Source of the DNA: Protula sp. h YS-2021 | Lineage: Eukaryota > Annelida > Polychaeta > Sabellida > Serpulidae | Length of the DNA stretch: 64,000 bases | Assembly: GCA_949752745.1 (NCBI GenBank) | Contig: OX457028.1 | Span: forward strand, 7,582,922-7,646,921 | Direction: 5' to 3' | Made by a program: the position numbers and the translations under genes | Notes under the pieces: generated by a model | The model's input: only the letters and a program-made list of their open reading frames with translations | Told to the model about the DNA's origin: nothing | Databases searched by the model: none | In this document: positions 1 to 13,865 of the stretch, one piece after another | Numbering within the stretch: position 1 is the stretch's first letter | Layout of the letters: the number at the start of each line of letters is the position of its first letter

Positions 1-525
1 AGGCACTCAACCAATACCGTCAACGGCGATCAGAAGTCAACACTCAATCAATACCGTCAACGGTGATCAGAAGTCAACACTCACCCAATGCCGTCAACGG
101 TGATCAGCAGTCAACACTCAATCAATACCGTCAACGGTGATCAGAAGTCAACACTCAATCAATACCGTCAACGGCGATCAGAAGTCAACACTCAATCAAT
201 ACCGTCAACGGTGATCAGAAGTCAACACTCACCCAATGCCGTCAACGGTGATCAGAAGTCAACACTCAATCAATACCGTCAACGGCGATCAGCAGTCAAC
301 ACTCAATCAATACCGTCAACGGTGATCAGAAGTCAACACTCAATCAATACCGTCAACGGCGATCAGAAGTCAACACTCAATCAATACCGTCAACGGTGAT
401 CAGAAGTCAACACTCACCCAATGCCGTCAACGGCGATCAGAAGTCAACACTCAATCAATACCGTCAACGGCGATCACAAATCAACACTCAATTAATACCA
501 TCAACACCGATAAAAAAATCAACAC
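1..525. repeat. 37-bp minisatellite at the left edge, about 14 copies
   Basis: The unit carries the motifs accgtcaacgg and gatcagaagtcaacactca. Copies differ mainly at cggtgat/cggcgat, caataccg/ccaatgccg and agaag/agcag. The array decays after about 480 and is cut by the window edge on the left. Because 37 is not a multiple of three, the open frames across it are a by-product. Confidence 0.93.
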
Positions 526-2861
526 TGAATTCTGTTCCTGTTATATTTGACATTAAATTAAAATTAAAACTACAATTATTTTTTTTTTTCGAATTTCGAA
601 CATTCGCTTTAGCAGTCAGACATTACGCTCTCGACGCGTCAGGTGCTATGACACCAGAGGTGAACTCGAATGAGGACAGAATGAAGAAGAGGGCAGACGC
701 TGCGATCAGCCTTCACACTGCCTATTTTTTTTTTTTTTTTTTGTGTGTGTTTCTCTCCATGCAAATGATGACAATGTGTGTTTCTTTAAAATAATAATTA
801 CAAAAACGTAATTGATACAATGTGTGAAATTCCTCAAAATAGAGCGCCACCAGCTGCTGAATTAAGCGTCTGAATGGGCGTCCGTGCGCACGGTGAGGCG
901 TAGTTGTTATTTACGAACACCCCCCCCCCCTCTACCCCCTCCCCTAGACGCCCCCCTCCCCACCCCCGCCCCCGAAATAATAATAATAAGAACTCTCCTA
1001 TCACGCAGGATTCCTGGAAAATCTCTTAACAGCACATTATATTGTAATTATTGCATAATTAGTACCGGAAATGACACGTGACTTGCGTCATTAGTTACAT
1101 AATGGTGCCATGGCAACGTTGGGAAAAAAAATGGCGGCTTTCATTTTTCCCTTCAGTTTTATAATCATAACTGCGGAAACCGATGATGAAAACAACATTT
1201 GTGTTGACATCGGTGCGTCGTTCTCGGAAGAGTTGGCTGGAGAAAATTCACTTCAATCATTTTGTATTTATGATGTTCCGCCTTTTTTTCTGTTGTAAGC
1301 ACAAACGCTTTGATTACACAATATCCGAAACCTAACTCAGTCATTAGTATGGAATTTGCACAATAAAATGGAATGAAACGAGACCAAATAATGACATTTC
1401 ATGAAATGACATAGAATATCAGAATATCAACCAGCTTGTCTATTCAAGGGTAGGGGGTAAGGTTGGGTTGAGGTTGAGGGACAAAATGCCACCCTTAAGA
1501 CACAAGTCAAAACTGTTCTTTTATCTCTAGCACTACTTCTAGAACACGGTTTGAAATCATAAATTAAGCGCATTTACTATACACAGGGCTGTCACTCACG
1601 CTATAATTTGCGACAAAAAACTGTACTGTGAACTTGCATAACGTAAGACCCCGCACACCTGCACACAAAGTGCCCTTTTTTTTACCCTTTCACTTTTGGT
1701 TTGCCGTATCTTTTTTTTTTATCTACATCCCATTCTTTGACAGGGGCGAATATTCCTCAGTTATCTATTACCACTGATAAGTGTCAAATTTTTGAGGCAA
1801 GGATGTGACTCATTAAAATAATTTACTGGTGTACAACGAGCATTTTCACCATTTTCCACTCCAACCCATATTTATAAAATAATTCTTTTTTTTTTTTTCG
1901 AAATGGCTACTTTACACGGCATTTCTACCAGACACCACCGACCCGAAACGACTTCCCAAACCCAGGCGAGAACCAGCGAACAGGAAACGATCATACTTAT
2001 GAGAGGGGAAGCTACTTTTGGCTGCCATTTTAATGAAATTAGCATTCGTCAATAGAAATAATTGCAAGGCAGTTATTTATGTTACTTACTGCAGCGCAGC
2101 AATAAAAATACACATAGGGTTTGTAATTGAATGTTGAAGAAAACATACCAGATTGCACACACAAAGAAATGAACGCCATAACACGACATAACTATATTTA
2201 TTCTAAGAAGAAAGGACGTTTGCCCAGACAATTGAGAAAACGTTGGGGGGGGGGGGGCACGGGGAGGGGGTTGAGGGTGGGGGGAGGGGGGAGGGGGAGT
2301 GAGAGAATGTTACATAGACACCGGTTTTCTCGACACAACAGAGTGATACTCGGGAGATCTCTGGAAAAGTATGACAATATTTCACGACACCTGTTTTTAG
2401 AAAACGAACTACAAAGACAATCTACTTGTACAAAGGACCTGCAGACATTCCCGTGTCTTCACCCGCTCACCAAATCACAACACTTTTTAACCGCAATTTT
2501 GTATAATAACATTTGAATATCAACACTTATATATGAAACTATCATCACTGATTATTTATAATTAAAAAAAAAAAATTCAAATTATCACGCCACAGCAGTT
2601 CGTGAATGAACACAAAGTTTGAAGGTTCCGATAACAGTGCAGATGTTATTGGCAAACAATTAAAATTTCACGTCTTTTCATCATTTTTGCGAAGTTCCAA
2701 GTGCACTTCTCTGCCGTGAAATGTCAACAAAAATAACTCGTACAATTGTTAATAGAATGCATCAAACGGCGCATGAGTATTATTTCTGCCAGCGACAACA
2801 GCAACACCCAATGATCAAACTCTGTGAAATTGTATTTAATTAACAAGGAGAGTCTATGCTA
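526..2861. other. Non-coding stretch left of the first element
   Basis: No exon or gene was recognised. It holds T-runs near 580, 725, 1680, 1710 and 1888, a pyrimidine-rich block at 920-975 followed by a short (AAT)n, and a poly-G block at 2246-2300. On the gene's strand it lies beyond the last UNC5 exon seen, so it may be intron, 3' sequence or intergenic. Confidence 0.6.
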
Positions 2862-3117
2862 TGGGAACTGTATATGCACTTCACTAATTCCTGCCCTGTC
2901 TTTGGCAAGGGAACTGTATATGTACTTCGCTAATTCCTGCCCTGTCTATGGCAAGGGAACTGTATATGTACTTCGCTAATTCCTGCCCTGTCTTTGGCAA
3001 AGGAACTGTATATGTACTTCGCTAATTCCTGCCCTGTCTATGGCAAGGGAACTGTATATGTACTTCGCTAATTCCTGCCCTGTCTATGGCAAGGGAACTG
3101 TGTATGTACTTCACTGG
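2862..3117. repeat. 46-bp minisatellite, about 5.5 copies
   Basis: The unit begins gggaactgtatatgtacttc and ends ctgtctatggcaa. Copies are nearly identical; variants are tatgcactt/tatgtactt and ctttggc/ctatggc. Flanking sequence is unique. Confidence 0.93.
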
Positions 3118-4255
3118 TGTCTACACCGCTTTATCACGCCAGAACAAAATTGACAATTATTCACTTTCACTTGAAATTCAACCTCCTTCTTCGCGACGAC
3201 CAATTGAATCGAGTCAAAGAAATGTATGTTTATTTCTCCATGCTCTTATTTGCAAATATAAAAGACAGGTTTTGTATATTACGCAAATGCGTAGACTTGA
3301 AAAAAAAAATACAAATATCTAAAATTGAAAATGTCACGCAATTTTAAGCGACCGTGATATTTTGATTATGAGAAAGATTACCATTGTAACCTTTCCATAA
3401 TTGACTTCTACATCTGTGCCATTTTCACAGTCTGCTTCTTACTTTTATATCTGTGTTGCGTATGACTTGATCAACGTTTGCGGGTGGGCGGGCGGGTGGG
3501 AGCCAACGAGGTCTTGTACAGAAAGGCACGTAGGAGCTCACCACATCACTTCACTATATAAGGGCTCGTCCTTTTTCGTCCGTTATTACGTAGACGAATT
3601 AGCTCTTCGAAGGGCAAATTATTTTCAAAAAGAAACCTTTACAACAGATCTGATTTATGTGTCTATACGGGGTTTAAACTACATAAATTAGAACTGGGAT
3701 GTGCGATTTTGTGATTTTGTTAGCTTTAATTTAATTGGTCACAGGTGTGTTTTGTACAAACGGTTACAATTCCCGAAATATCTGTGAACGCGAAAGGTGT
3801 AGAATATCATTGGTTCTGGCGAAAGGGCCAGTGGACATGCACTGCGGTTTGTGGCTGCACATCCCGCCCCCACCCCCTCCCCCCACCCCCTCGCCCCCAG
3901 CGCGCCGAGTTGTGAACCATTCCCCCCCCCCCCGCTCCCTATTCCGAGTTGTGGACTATTTGCCCCGGCTCGGTACAATTAAACCCCTCCCCCCTCTGCC
4001 GCCCCGCTCCCCCCACTCTGAATTGTGAATTTTATCCGCCGGCTCGGTACAACCAACTCACCTCTTTGAGATTGCATGAGATTTGAAGCGTCTGTGTGTT
4101 GTTGGTTTGTTCCTTTTGAAAGACATTGATAGTGGTGCATAGCATCTGCTGTGTTCTGTCGACCCGTTCCAACGCGAAGGAGCAGTGCAGCCCATTCTGT
4201 GTCCCGCTCCAAATGTGGAAAAATGGAATATCCTACAAACACAGGGGAATGCACA
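3118..4255. other. Non-coding stretch with C-rich blocks
   Basis: Nothing protein-coding was recognised. Three C-rich blocks (about 3863-3895, 3923-3935 and 3985-4015) sit next to similar words (gagttgtgaa/gagttgtgga, cggctcggtacaa), suggesting a degenerate repeat of about 60 bp at roughly 3900-4055. Confidence 0.5.
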
Positions 4256-4261
4256 TATCAA

Positions 4262-4460
4262 CATATATGTAAAGCACAGAACATATATATAAGACAGAGA
4301 ACATATATATATATATATGACATAGAACATAAATGGTAGGCACAGAACAAATATGTAAGAAACAGAACATATATGTAACGGACAGAATATATATGCAAGG
4401 CATAGAACATATATATAAGACACAGAACATATATGTAACCCACAGAACATATCTATAAAC
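4262..4460. repeat. 20-bp AT-rich minisatellite, about nine copies
   Basis: The repeated word is cagaacatatatgtaa with a variable four- to five-base joint (gaca, ggca, ccca). The spacing is 20 bp in the right half. The left half is irregular and carries a short (TA)n. Confidence 0.85.
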
Positions 4461-5517
4461 AGCTGCCTGTCCTGGAATACAAACGTAAGGGAATCCCCTG
4501 GCACAGTTTCAAACAAAGCAGTCATAACGTGCAGATACACAGCTTCAGATTTGCACGGGTACATTTTGAACCCATTTGCAGACAAGAGACTGCACTCCTG
4601 TTATTTTTTTTTTGGGGGGGTGGGGTGGGGGGGGGGGGGGTCGGCAATTTTTTTCCGCGAACACTTGTCACCATTTCATGCCTGAGGACTTCATTGCTGG
4701 CCAAATTACTGCGATACCTGCGCTGTATCAAAAGCAAATGGTCATTAAATTTTCAACACAAGGTCAGCCGCCGGTAGTGAAAAAGGGAAATGCTTTGAAG
4801 GCAAGACGTAGGCAAAAACGTCCGCCAAAACGGACACGCATTCATCATAAAATGGCAAAACTGCCATGATGGATAGTCTTATCCTCGCAATTTGGCCACC
4901 TGCTTTTCTCAAACAGCGCTTCTTATTCGACAAGAGCAAAATTTCAGGGCCTAAAAATTTATAGAAAAAAAGAGGGAATTGTGCAGAGAAAAAGTGCCAT
5001 ATATTCGTGCGGGCGGAGCTTAAGGCAATTTTCTATATAAAGAATCCATGTTCAAAGGACTAATAAACCCCGCTCTTTATTTTTATTTATGTAATTTATT
5101 TTATTTATTTTGGAAGTTGAGCTTAACACAAGAAAGCTGGCCCACGAGGCGGGTCATATACAAACGCCACACACTATACATAACACTTGCCACATCACGT
5201 GACCTTTATTAGCACAGACATCACGTGATAAATCAAATAAAAATTCCCGTCGGCACAGGAATGCTGGTTTTCTAACCAGCCCCCAAAAAGGTTACCCGTT
5301 TGCTTGACATTCAATATTAATTACTTATACAAAACTACGTCAGACGTATATAAACGGGTCGAAAAAGTAAGTCTTCTCCTACATCCATAAGAATGAAATA
5401 AATATATAAATGGAAAAAAAAGAAGGGCTGCGTTTTGAAGTTCATCAGAATTTTACAGGGCATGGTCCAGATTAGAATGAATGTGTGGAGCGGATAGATA
5501 TGCTGTTGTATGGAAAC

Positions 5518-5635
5518 TGTACAAGTGTGCAAGTATACAAATATGCAAGTGTGCAAATGTATGGGTGTGCAAATGTGCAAGTACAAGTATGCAAGTCTAT
5601 AAGTGTACAAATGTGCAAGTGTGCAAGTGCACCAC
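5518..5635. repeat. Degenerate ~10-bp AAGTGTGCAA-type minisatellite
   Basis: Words such as caagtgtgca, aaatgtgcaa and aagtatgcaa follow one another with about 10-bp spacing. The array is short and diverged. Confidence 0.8.
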
Positions 5636-5655
5636 TGTACCGTGAAGGCACGATT

Positions 5656-5913
5656 CACCCAATCAGAAAGCCGAGAACTGAGCTGACCACCCAATTAGAA
5701 AGCCGAGAACTGAGGTGACCACCCAATCACAAAGCCGAGAACTGAGGTGACCACCCAATCAGAAAGCCGAGAACTGAGCTGACCACCCAATCAGAAAGCC
5801 GAGAACTGAGGCGACCAGCCAATCAGAAAGCCGAGAACTGAGGTGACCAGCCAATCAGAAAGCCGAGAACTGAGGTGACCACCCAATCACAAAGCCGAGA
5901 ACTGAGGTCACCA
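5656..5913. repeat. 32-bp minisatellite, about eight copies
   Basis: Each unit has ccaatcagaaagccgagaac followed by tgaggtgacca. Variants are tcagaa/tcacaa/ttagaa, and ctgacc/gtgacc/gcgacc. It ends about 55 bp before the left end of the first large element. Confidence 0.93.
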
Positions 5914-6230
5914 GCCTTTCTGCAACAAATCGACCACGTGGTAGAGGGATCCTCTTCAAAAAAAAAAAACAAGTTTGTCCAAGGACAAAGTCCCAGCTTA
6001 CGAAAAGCAATAAGACCCATTCCAGCGTGCATGAGCGAAGGAATTTCCCTGAAATATCAAGCTTCAAAAGATGAGACGGCAAAGAGCTAGCTCAATAATT
6101 AATTTAGCACCGGACCAGAACATAGACCGATAAATGCATACAAAGATTTCTTTCCCAGAAAAATGGGGAACAGATTTTTTGTATATCTGGTAGACCGGAT
6201 AGTTTGCCATAGATGCCTTCAAACAACGCT

Positions 6231-6478
6231 CGCATTTCGGACCAGTGCGCATATTTATGTAACTTGCCTCGAGGCGCGGTTCTAATTCAGACAAGGGCGC
6301 ATGTTTATTTAATTTGCGTTGATGCGCGGCTCTCATTTTGGAACAGTGCACATGTTTATTTAACTTAATAAAGATTAATGCGCGGTTCTTATTCCAGACC
6401 AATGCGCATGTTTATTTTACTTTCGTACTTATTTTGGACAAGTGCACAAGTTTCCTTAGGTTGTCTTGATGCGCGGGT
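6231..6478. repeat. Degenerate 55-65-bp tandem repeat at the left of the element
   Basis: Four to five diverged copies share the words agtgcgcatgtttattta, cttgcgttgatgcgcggttct and attttgga. The same block is present at 36947-37195 in the second copy of the element, where it is almost identical. Confidence 0.8.
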
Positions 6479-9400
6479 CACAAATTTCGTACATTATCGC
6501 CCAATGTTCCCTATTATCGCCCACACGAAAAATATTATATTTATCATATTATCGGGTCCTAGAATTGTTTCCTGCACTTTTAAAGCGAACATTACAACTT
6601 TCTTGCATTATCGCCCAATATTCCCTATTATCGCTTACCCGAAAAATATCACATTTATCATATTTTCGGGTCATAGAATTGATTCCTGCACTTTAAAAGC
6701 GAAAATTACAACTTTCTTGCATTATCGCCCAATGTTCCCTATTATCGCCGACACGAAAAATATCATATTTATCATATTTTCGGGTCATAGAATTGATTCC
6801 TGCACTTTTAAAGCAAAAATTACAACTTTCTTACATTATCGCCAAATGTTCCCTATTATCGCCCACACGAAAAATATCACATTTATCATATTTTCGGGTC
6901 ATAGAATTGTTTCCTGCACTTTTAAAGCGAAAATTACAACTTTCTTGCACTATCGCCCAATGTTCCCTATTATCGACCACCCGAAAAATATCATATTTAT
7001 CATATTTTCGGGTCACAGAATTGATTCCTGCACTTTTAAAGCGAAAATTACAATTTTCTTACATTATCGCCCAATATTCCCTATTATCGCCCACCCGAAA
7101 AATATCACATGTATCATATTTTCGGGTCATAGAATTGAAATCTGCACTTTTAAAGCGAAAATTACAACTTTCTTGCATTATCGCCCAATGTTCCCTATTA
7201 TCGCCCATCCGAAAAATATCATATTTATCATATTTTCGGGTTATAGAATTGATTCCTGCTCTTTAAAAGCGAAAATTACAACTTTCTTACATTATCGCCC
7301 AATGTTACCTATTATCGCCCACACGAAAAACATTATATTTATCATATTTTCGGGTCCTAGAATTGTTTCCTGCACTTTTAAAGCGAAAATTACAACTTTC
7401 TTGCTTTATCGCCCAATATTCCCTGTTATCGCCCACCCGTAAAATATCACATTGATCATATTTTCGGGTCATAGAATTGATTCCTGCACTTTTAAAGCGA
7501 AAATTACAACTTTCTTGCATTATCGCCCAATGTTCCCTATTATCGCCCACACGAAAAATATCACATTGATCATATTTTCAGGTCATAGAATTGATTCCTG
7601 CTCTTTTAAAGCGAAAATTACAACTTTCTTACATTATCGCCCAATGTTCCCATTATCGCCCACACGAAAAATATTATATTTATCATATTTTCGGGTCCTA
7701 GAATTGTTTCCTGCACTTTTAAAGCGAAAAATACAACTTTCTTGCTTTATCGCCCAATATTCCCTGTTATCGCCCACCCGTAAAATATCACATTGATCAT
7801 ATTTTCGGGTCACAGAATTGATTTCTGCACTTTTAAAGCGAAAATTACAACTTTCTTGCATTATCGCCCAATGTTCCCTATTATCGCCCACACGAAAAAT
7901 ATCACATTTATCATATTTTCGGGTCATAGAATTGATTCCTGCACTTTTAAAGCGAAAATTACAACTTTCTTGCATTATCGCCCAATGTTCCCTATTAACG
8001 CCCATCCAAAAAATATCATATTTATCATATTTTCGGGACATAGAATTGATCCCTGCACTTTTAAAGCGAAAATTACAACTTTCTTGCATTATCGCCCAAT
8101 GTTACCTATTATCGCCCATCCGAAAAATATCATATTTATCATATTTTCGGGTTATAGAGCTGTATTCTGCTCTTTTAAAGCGAAAATTATAACTTTCTTA
8201 CATTATCGCCCAATGTTCCCATTATCGCCCACACGAAAAATATTATATTTATCATATTTTCGGGTCCTAGAATTGTTTCCTGCACTTTTAAAGCGAAAAA
8301 TACAACTTTCTTGCTTTATCACCCAATATTCCCTGTTATCGCCCACCCGTAAAATATCACATTGATCATATTTTCGGCTCACAGAATTGATTCCTGCACT
8401 TTTAAAGCGAAAATTACAACTTTCTTGCATTATCGCCCAATGTTCCCTATTATCGCCCACACGAAAAATATCACATTTATCATATTTTCGGGTCATAGAA
8501 TTGATTCCTGCACTTTTATAGCGAAAATTACAACTTTCTTGCATTATCGCACAATGTTCCCTATTATCGCCCATCCAAAAAATATCATATTTATCATATT
8601 TTCGGGACATAGAATTGATCCCTGCACTTTTAAAGCGAAAATTACAACTTTCTTGCATTATCGCCCAATATATCCTATTATCGCCCATCCGAAAAATATC
8701 ATATTTATCATATTTTCGGGTTATAGAGTTGATTCCTGCTCTTTTAAAGCGAAAATTACAATTTTCTTACATTATCGCCCAATATTCCCTATTATCGCCC
8801 ACCCGAAAAATATCACATTTATCATATTTTCGGGTCATAGAATTGAAATCTGCACTTTTAAAGCGAAAATTACAACTTTCTTGCATTATCGCCCAATGTT
8901 CCCTATTATCGCCCATCCGAAAAATATCATATTTATCATATTTTCGGGTTATAGAATTGATTCCTGCTCTTTTAAAGCGAAAATTACAACTTTCTTACAT
9001 TATCGCCCAATGTTACCTATTATCGCCCACACGAAAAACATTATATTTATCATATTTTCGGGTCCTAGAATTGTTTCCTGCACTTTTAAAGCGAAAGTTA
9101 CAACTTTCTTGCTTTATCGCCCAATATTCCCTGTTATCGCCCACCCGTAAAATATCACATTGATCATATTTTCGGGTCATAGAATTGATTCCTGCACTTT
9201 TAAAGCAAAATTTACAACTTTCTTGCATTATCGCCCAATGTTCCCTATTATCGCCCACACGAAAAATATCACATTGATCATATTTTCAGGTCATAGAATT
9301 GATTCCTGCTCTTTTAAAGCGAAAATTACAACTTTCTTACATTATCGCCCAATGTTCCCATTATCGCCCACACGAAAAATATTATATTTATCATATTTTC

Positions 9401-12400
9401 GGGTCCTAGAATTGTTTCCTGCACTTTTAAAGCGAAAAATACAACTTTCTTGCTTTATCGCCCAATATTCCCTGTTATCGCCCACCCGTAAAATATCACA
9501 TTGATCATATTTTCGGGTCACAGAATTGATTTCTGCACTTTTAAAGCGAAAATTACAACTTTCTTGCATTATCGCCCAATGTTCCCTATTATCGCCTACA
9601 CGAAAAATATCACATTTATCATATTTTCGGGTCATAGAATTGATTCCTGCACTTTTAAAGCGAAAATTACAACTTTCTTGCATTATCGCCCAATGTTCCC
9701 TAATAACGCCCATCCAAAAAATATCATATTTATCATATTTTCGGGACATAGAATTGATCCCTGCACTTTTAAAGCGAAAATTACAACTTTCTTGCATTAT
9801 CGCCCATTGTTACCTATTATCGCCCATCCGAAAAATATCATATTTATCATATTTTCGGGTTATAGAGTTGTATTCTGCTCTTTTAAAGCGAAAATTATAA
9901 CTTTCTTACATTATCGCCCAATGTTCCCATTATCGCCCACACGAAAAATATTATATTTATCATATTTTCGGGTCCTAGAATTGTTTCCTGCACTTTTAAA
10001 GCGAAAAATACAACTTTCTTGCTTTATCACCCAATATTCCCTGTTATCGCCCACCCGTAAAATATCACATTGATCATATTTTCGGCTCACAGAATTGATT
10101 CCTGCACTTTTAAAGCGAAAATTACAACTTTCTTGCATTATCGCCCAATGTTCCCTATTATCGCCCACACGAAAAATATCACATTTATCATATTTTCGGG
10201 TCATAGAATTGATTCCTGCACTTTTATAGCGAAAATTACAACTTTCTTGCATTATCGCACAATGTTCCCTATTATCGCCCATCCAAAAAATATCATATTT
10301 ATCATATTTTCGGGACATAGAATTGATCCCTGCACTTTTAAAGCGAAAATTACAACTTTCTTGCATTATCGCCCAATATATCCTATTATCGCCCATCCGA
10401 AAAATATCATATTTATCATATTTTCGGGTTATAGAGTTGATTCCTGCTCTTTTAAAGCGAAAATTACAACTTTCTTACATTATCGCCCAATGTTCCCATT
10501 ATCGCCCACACGAAAATTTTATATTTATCATATTTTCGGGTCCTACAATTGTTTCCTGCACTTTTAAAGCGAAAATTACAACTTTCTTGCATTATCGCCC
10601 AATATTCCCTATTATCGCCCATCCGAAAAATATCACATTTATCATATTTTCGGGTTATAGAATTGATTCCTACTCTTTTAAAGCGAAAATTACAACTTTC
10701 GTACATTATCGCCCAATGTTACCTATTATCGCCCACACGAAAAAATATTATATTTATCATATTTTCGGGTCACAGAATTGTTTCCTGCACTTTTAAAGCG
10801 AAAATTACAACTTTCTTGCATTATCGCCCAATGCTCGCTATTATCGCCCACACGAAAAATATCATATTTATCATATTTTCGGGTCATAGAATTGATTATT
10901 GCACTTTTAAAGCGAAAATTACAACTTTCTTACATTATCGCCCAATGTTCCCTATTATCGCCCACACGAAAAATATTATATTTATCATATTTTCGGGTCC
11001 TAGAATTGTTTCCTGCACTTATAAAGCGAAAATTACAACTTTCTTGCATTATCGCCCAATATTCCCTGTTATCGCCCACCCGTAAAATATCACATTGATC
11101 ATATTTTCGGGTCACAGAATTGATTCCTGCACTTTTAAAGCGAAAATTACAACTTTCTTGCATTATCGCCCAATGTTCCCTATTATCGCCCACACGAAAA
11201 ATATCACATTTATCATATTTTCGGGTCATAGAATTGATTCCTGCACTTTTATAACGAAAATTACAACTTTCTTGCATTATCGCCCAATGTTCCCTATTAT
11301 CGCCCATCCAAAAAATATCATATTTATCATATTTTCGGGACATAGAATTGATCCCTGCACTTTTAAAGCGAAAATTACAACTTTCTTGCATTATCGCCCA
11401 ATGTTACCTATTATCGCCCATCCGAAAAATATTATATTTATCATATTTTCGGGTTATAGAATTGATTAATGCTCTTTTAAAGCGAAAATTACAATTATCT
11501 TGCTTTATCGCCCAATATTCCCTGTTATCGCCCACCCGTAAAATATCACATTGATCTTATTATCGGGTCATAAAATTGATTCCTGCACTTTTAAAGCGAA
11601 AATTACAATTTTCTTACATTATCGCCCAATATTCCCTATTATCGCCTACCCGAAAAATATCACATTTATCATATTTTCGGGTCATAGAATTGATCCCTGC
11701 ACTTTTAAAGCGAAAATTACAACTTTCTTGCATTATCGCCCAATGCTCCCTATTATCGCCTACACGAAAAACATCATATTTATCATATTTTCGGGTCATA
11801 GAATTAATTCTTGCTCTTTTAAAGCGAAAATTACAACTTTCTTGCATTATCGCAAAGTGTTCCCTATTATCGCCCATCCGAAAAATATTATATTTATCAT
11901 ATTTTCGGGTTATAGAATTGATTCCTGCTCTTTTAAAGCGAAAATTACAACTTTCGTACATTATCGCCCAATGTACCCTATTATCGCCCACACGAAAAAT
12001 ATTATATTTATCATATTTTCGGGTCCTAGAATTGTTTCCTGCACTTTTAAAGCGAAAATTACAATTTTCTTGCTTTATCGCCCAATATTCCCTGTTATCG
12101 CCCACCCGTAAAATATCACATTGATCATATTTTCGGGTCACAGAATTGATTCCTGCACTTTAAAAGCGAAAATTACAACTTTCTTGCATTATCGCCCAAT
12201 GTTCCCTATTATCGCCCACACGAAAAATATCACATTTATCATATTTTCGGGTCATAGAATTGATTCCTGCACTTTTTAAGCGAAAATTACAATTTTCTTA
12301 CGTTATCGCCCAATATTCCCTATTATCGCCTATCCGAAAAATATCACATTTATCATATTTTCGGGTCATAGAATTGATCCCTGCACTTTTAAAGCGAAAA

Positions 12401-12802
12401 TTACAACTTTCTTGCATTATCGCCCAATATATCCTATTATCGCCCACACGAAAAATATCATATTTATCATATTTTCGGGTCATAGAATTGATTCCTGCTC
12501 TTTTAAAGCGAAAATTACAACTTTCTTGCATTATCGCAAAAGGTTCCCTATTATCGCCCACCCGAAAAATATTATATTTATCATATTTTCGGGTCCTAGA
12601 ATTGTTTCCTGCACATTCAAAGCGAAAATTACAACTTTCTTGCAGTATCGACCAATATTCCCTATTATCGCCCATCCGAAAAATATCATATTTATCATAT
12701 TTTCGGGACATAGAATTGATCCCTGCACTTTTAAAGCGAAAATTACAACTTTCTTGCTTTATCGCCCAATGTTCCCTATTATCGCCCACTTGAAAATATC
12801 AT
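6479..12802. repeat. 114-bp satellite array, about 55 copies (element copy 1)
   Basis: The monomer is 114 bp and carries ttttcgggtcatagaattg, then cttttaaagcgaaaattaca, and two attatcgccc words. An imperfect dyad (cccgaaaaatat / atattttcggg) allows each monomer to form a hairpin. Variants are combinatorial: gcatt/acatt/gcttt, cacacg/caccc/catcc, gattcc/gttt/gatcc, tcacat/tcatat/ttatat. A larger period is visible: about 7300-8760 recurs at about 9010-10470 with an offset of 1708 bp (15 monomers less 2 bp). As 114 is 38 codons, frames stay open on both strands; there is no sign that any is translated. Confidence 0.97.
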
Positions 12803-13862
12803 AGAAATGACCTACTGACAACAAAATTACTGAAAAGTCCAACCAAAAGTACTTGCATGTAACATATTGTGCCCCTCTGCAAATTGAAACTGCTTTTTTA
12901 AGAAGAAAAGCTCAGTAGATTCAAAAATAAGGCGAAATTCAAAAATCGAAAAATGTACTTTTTTCACCCCTTAGTTCTAGTTTCTTCATAACAAATTTCG
13001 GAATCTTCCGATGAAAAATGAGGGACTAGATAGATTTTTTCGTATTTTGCCCAAATTGGCAATAAAATCGCCAAAAATGGTTTAACCAAAAAAATAAAAA
13101 AAAATTCCTCATGCAGTAGAAGGTTAAAAACTTGCGTTTAAAATTTGGTACGAATCGGATGAAAAATAAAAAAGATATTCCACTTTACCTACTTTGTTAA
13201 GAAAAAAAATGGAAATTTGCCAATTTTTAGAAGTTGCAAACTTTGAAGCTCAGTAGATTCAAAAATAAGGCGAAATTCAAAAATCGAAAAAAGTTCTTTT
13301 TTCACCCCTTAGTTCTAGTTTCTTCATGAAAAATTTCGGAATCTTCCGATGAAAAATGAGGGACTAGATAGGTTTTTCGTATTTTGCCCAAATTGGCAAT
13401 AAAATCGCCAAAAATGGTTTAAACCAAAAAATAAAAAAATTCCTAATGCAGTGGAAGGTTAAAAACTCGTGTTAAAAATTTGGTACGAATCGGATAAAAA
13501 AAAAATATTCCGTTTTAACTACTTTGTTAAGAAAAAAAAATTGGAAATTTGCCAATTTTTAGAAGTTGCAAACTTTGAAGCTCAGTAGATTCAAAAATAA
13601 GGCGAAATACAAAAATCGAAAAAAGTACTTTTTCACCCCTTAGTCCTAGTTTCTTCATAAAAAATTTCGGAATCTTCCGATGAAAAATGAGGGACTAGAT
13701 AGGTTTTTTCGTATTTCGCCCAAATTGGCAATAAAATCGCCAAAAATGGTTTAAACCGCAAAAATAAAAATATTTCCTAATGCAGTAAAGGGTTAGGAAC
13801 TCGTGTTTAAAATTTGGTAAGAATCGGATAAAAAATAAAAAAGTTATTCCATTTTTAACGGT
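12803..13862. repeat. ~335-bp AT-rich tandem repeat, three copies (element copy 1)
   Basis: Copies can be anchored on ctcagtagattcaaaaataa at 12911, 13249 and 13581. Each also has cggaatcttccgatgaaaaa and ggcaataaaatcgccaaaaa. Compared with element copy 2, the first unit here lacks about 48 bp before the anchor. Confidence 0.93.
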
Positions 13863-13865
13863 CGC

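Noticed and set aside
6378..7442. Long plus-strand open frame resembling a repetitive protein
   Set aside because: It is the 114-bp satellite read in one of several simultaneously open frames on both strands; the period is a multiple of three. There is no start context, splice structure or domain.
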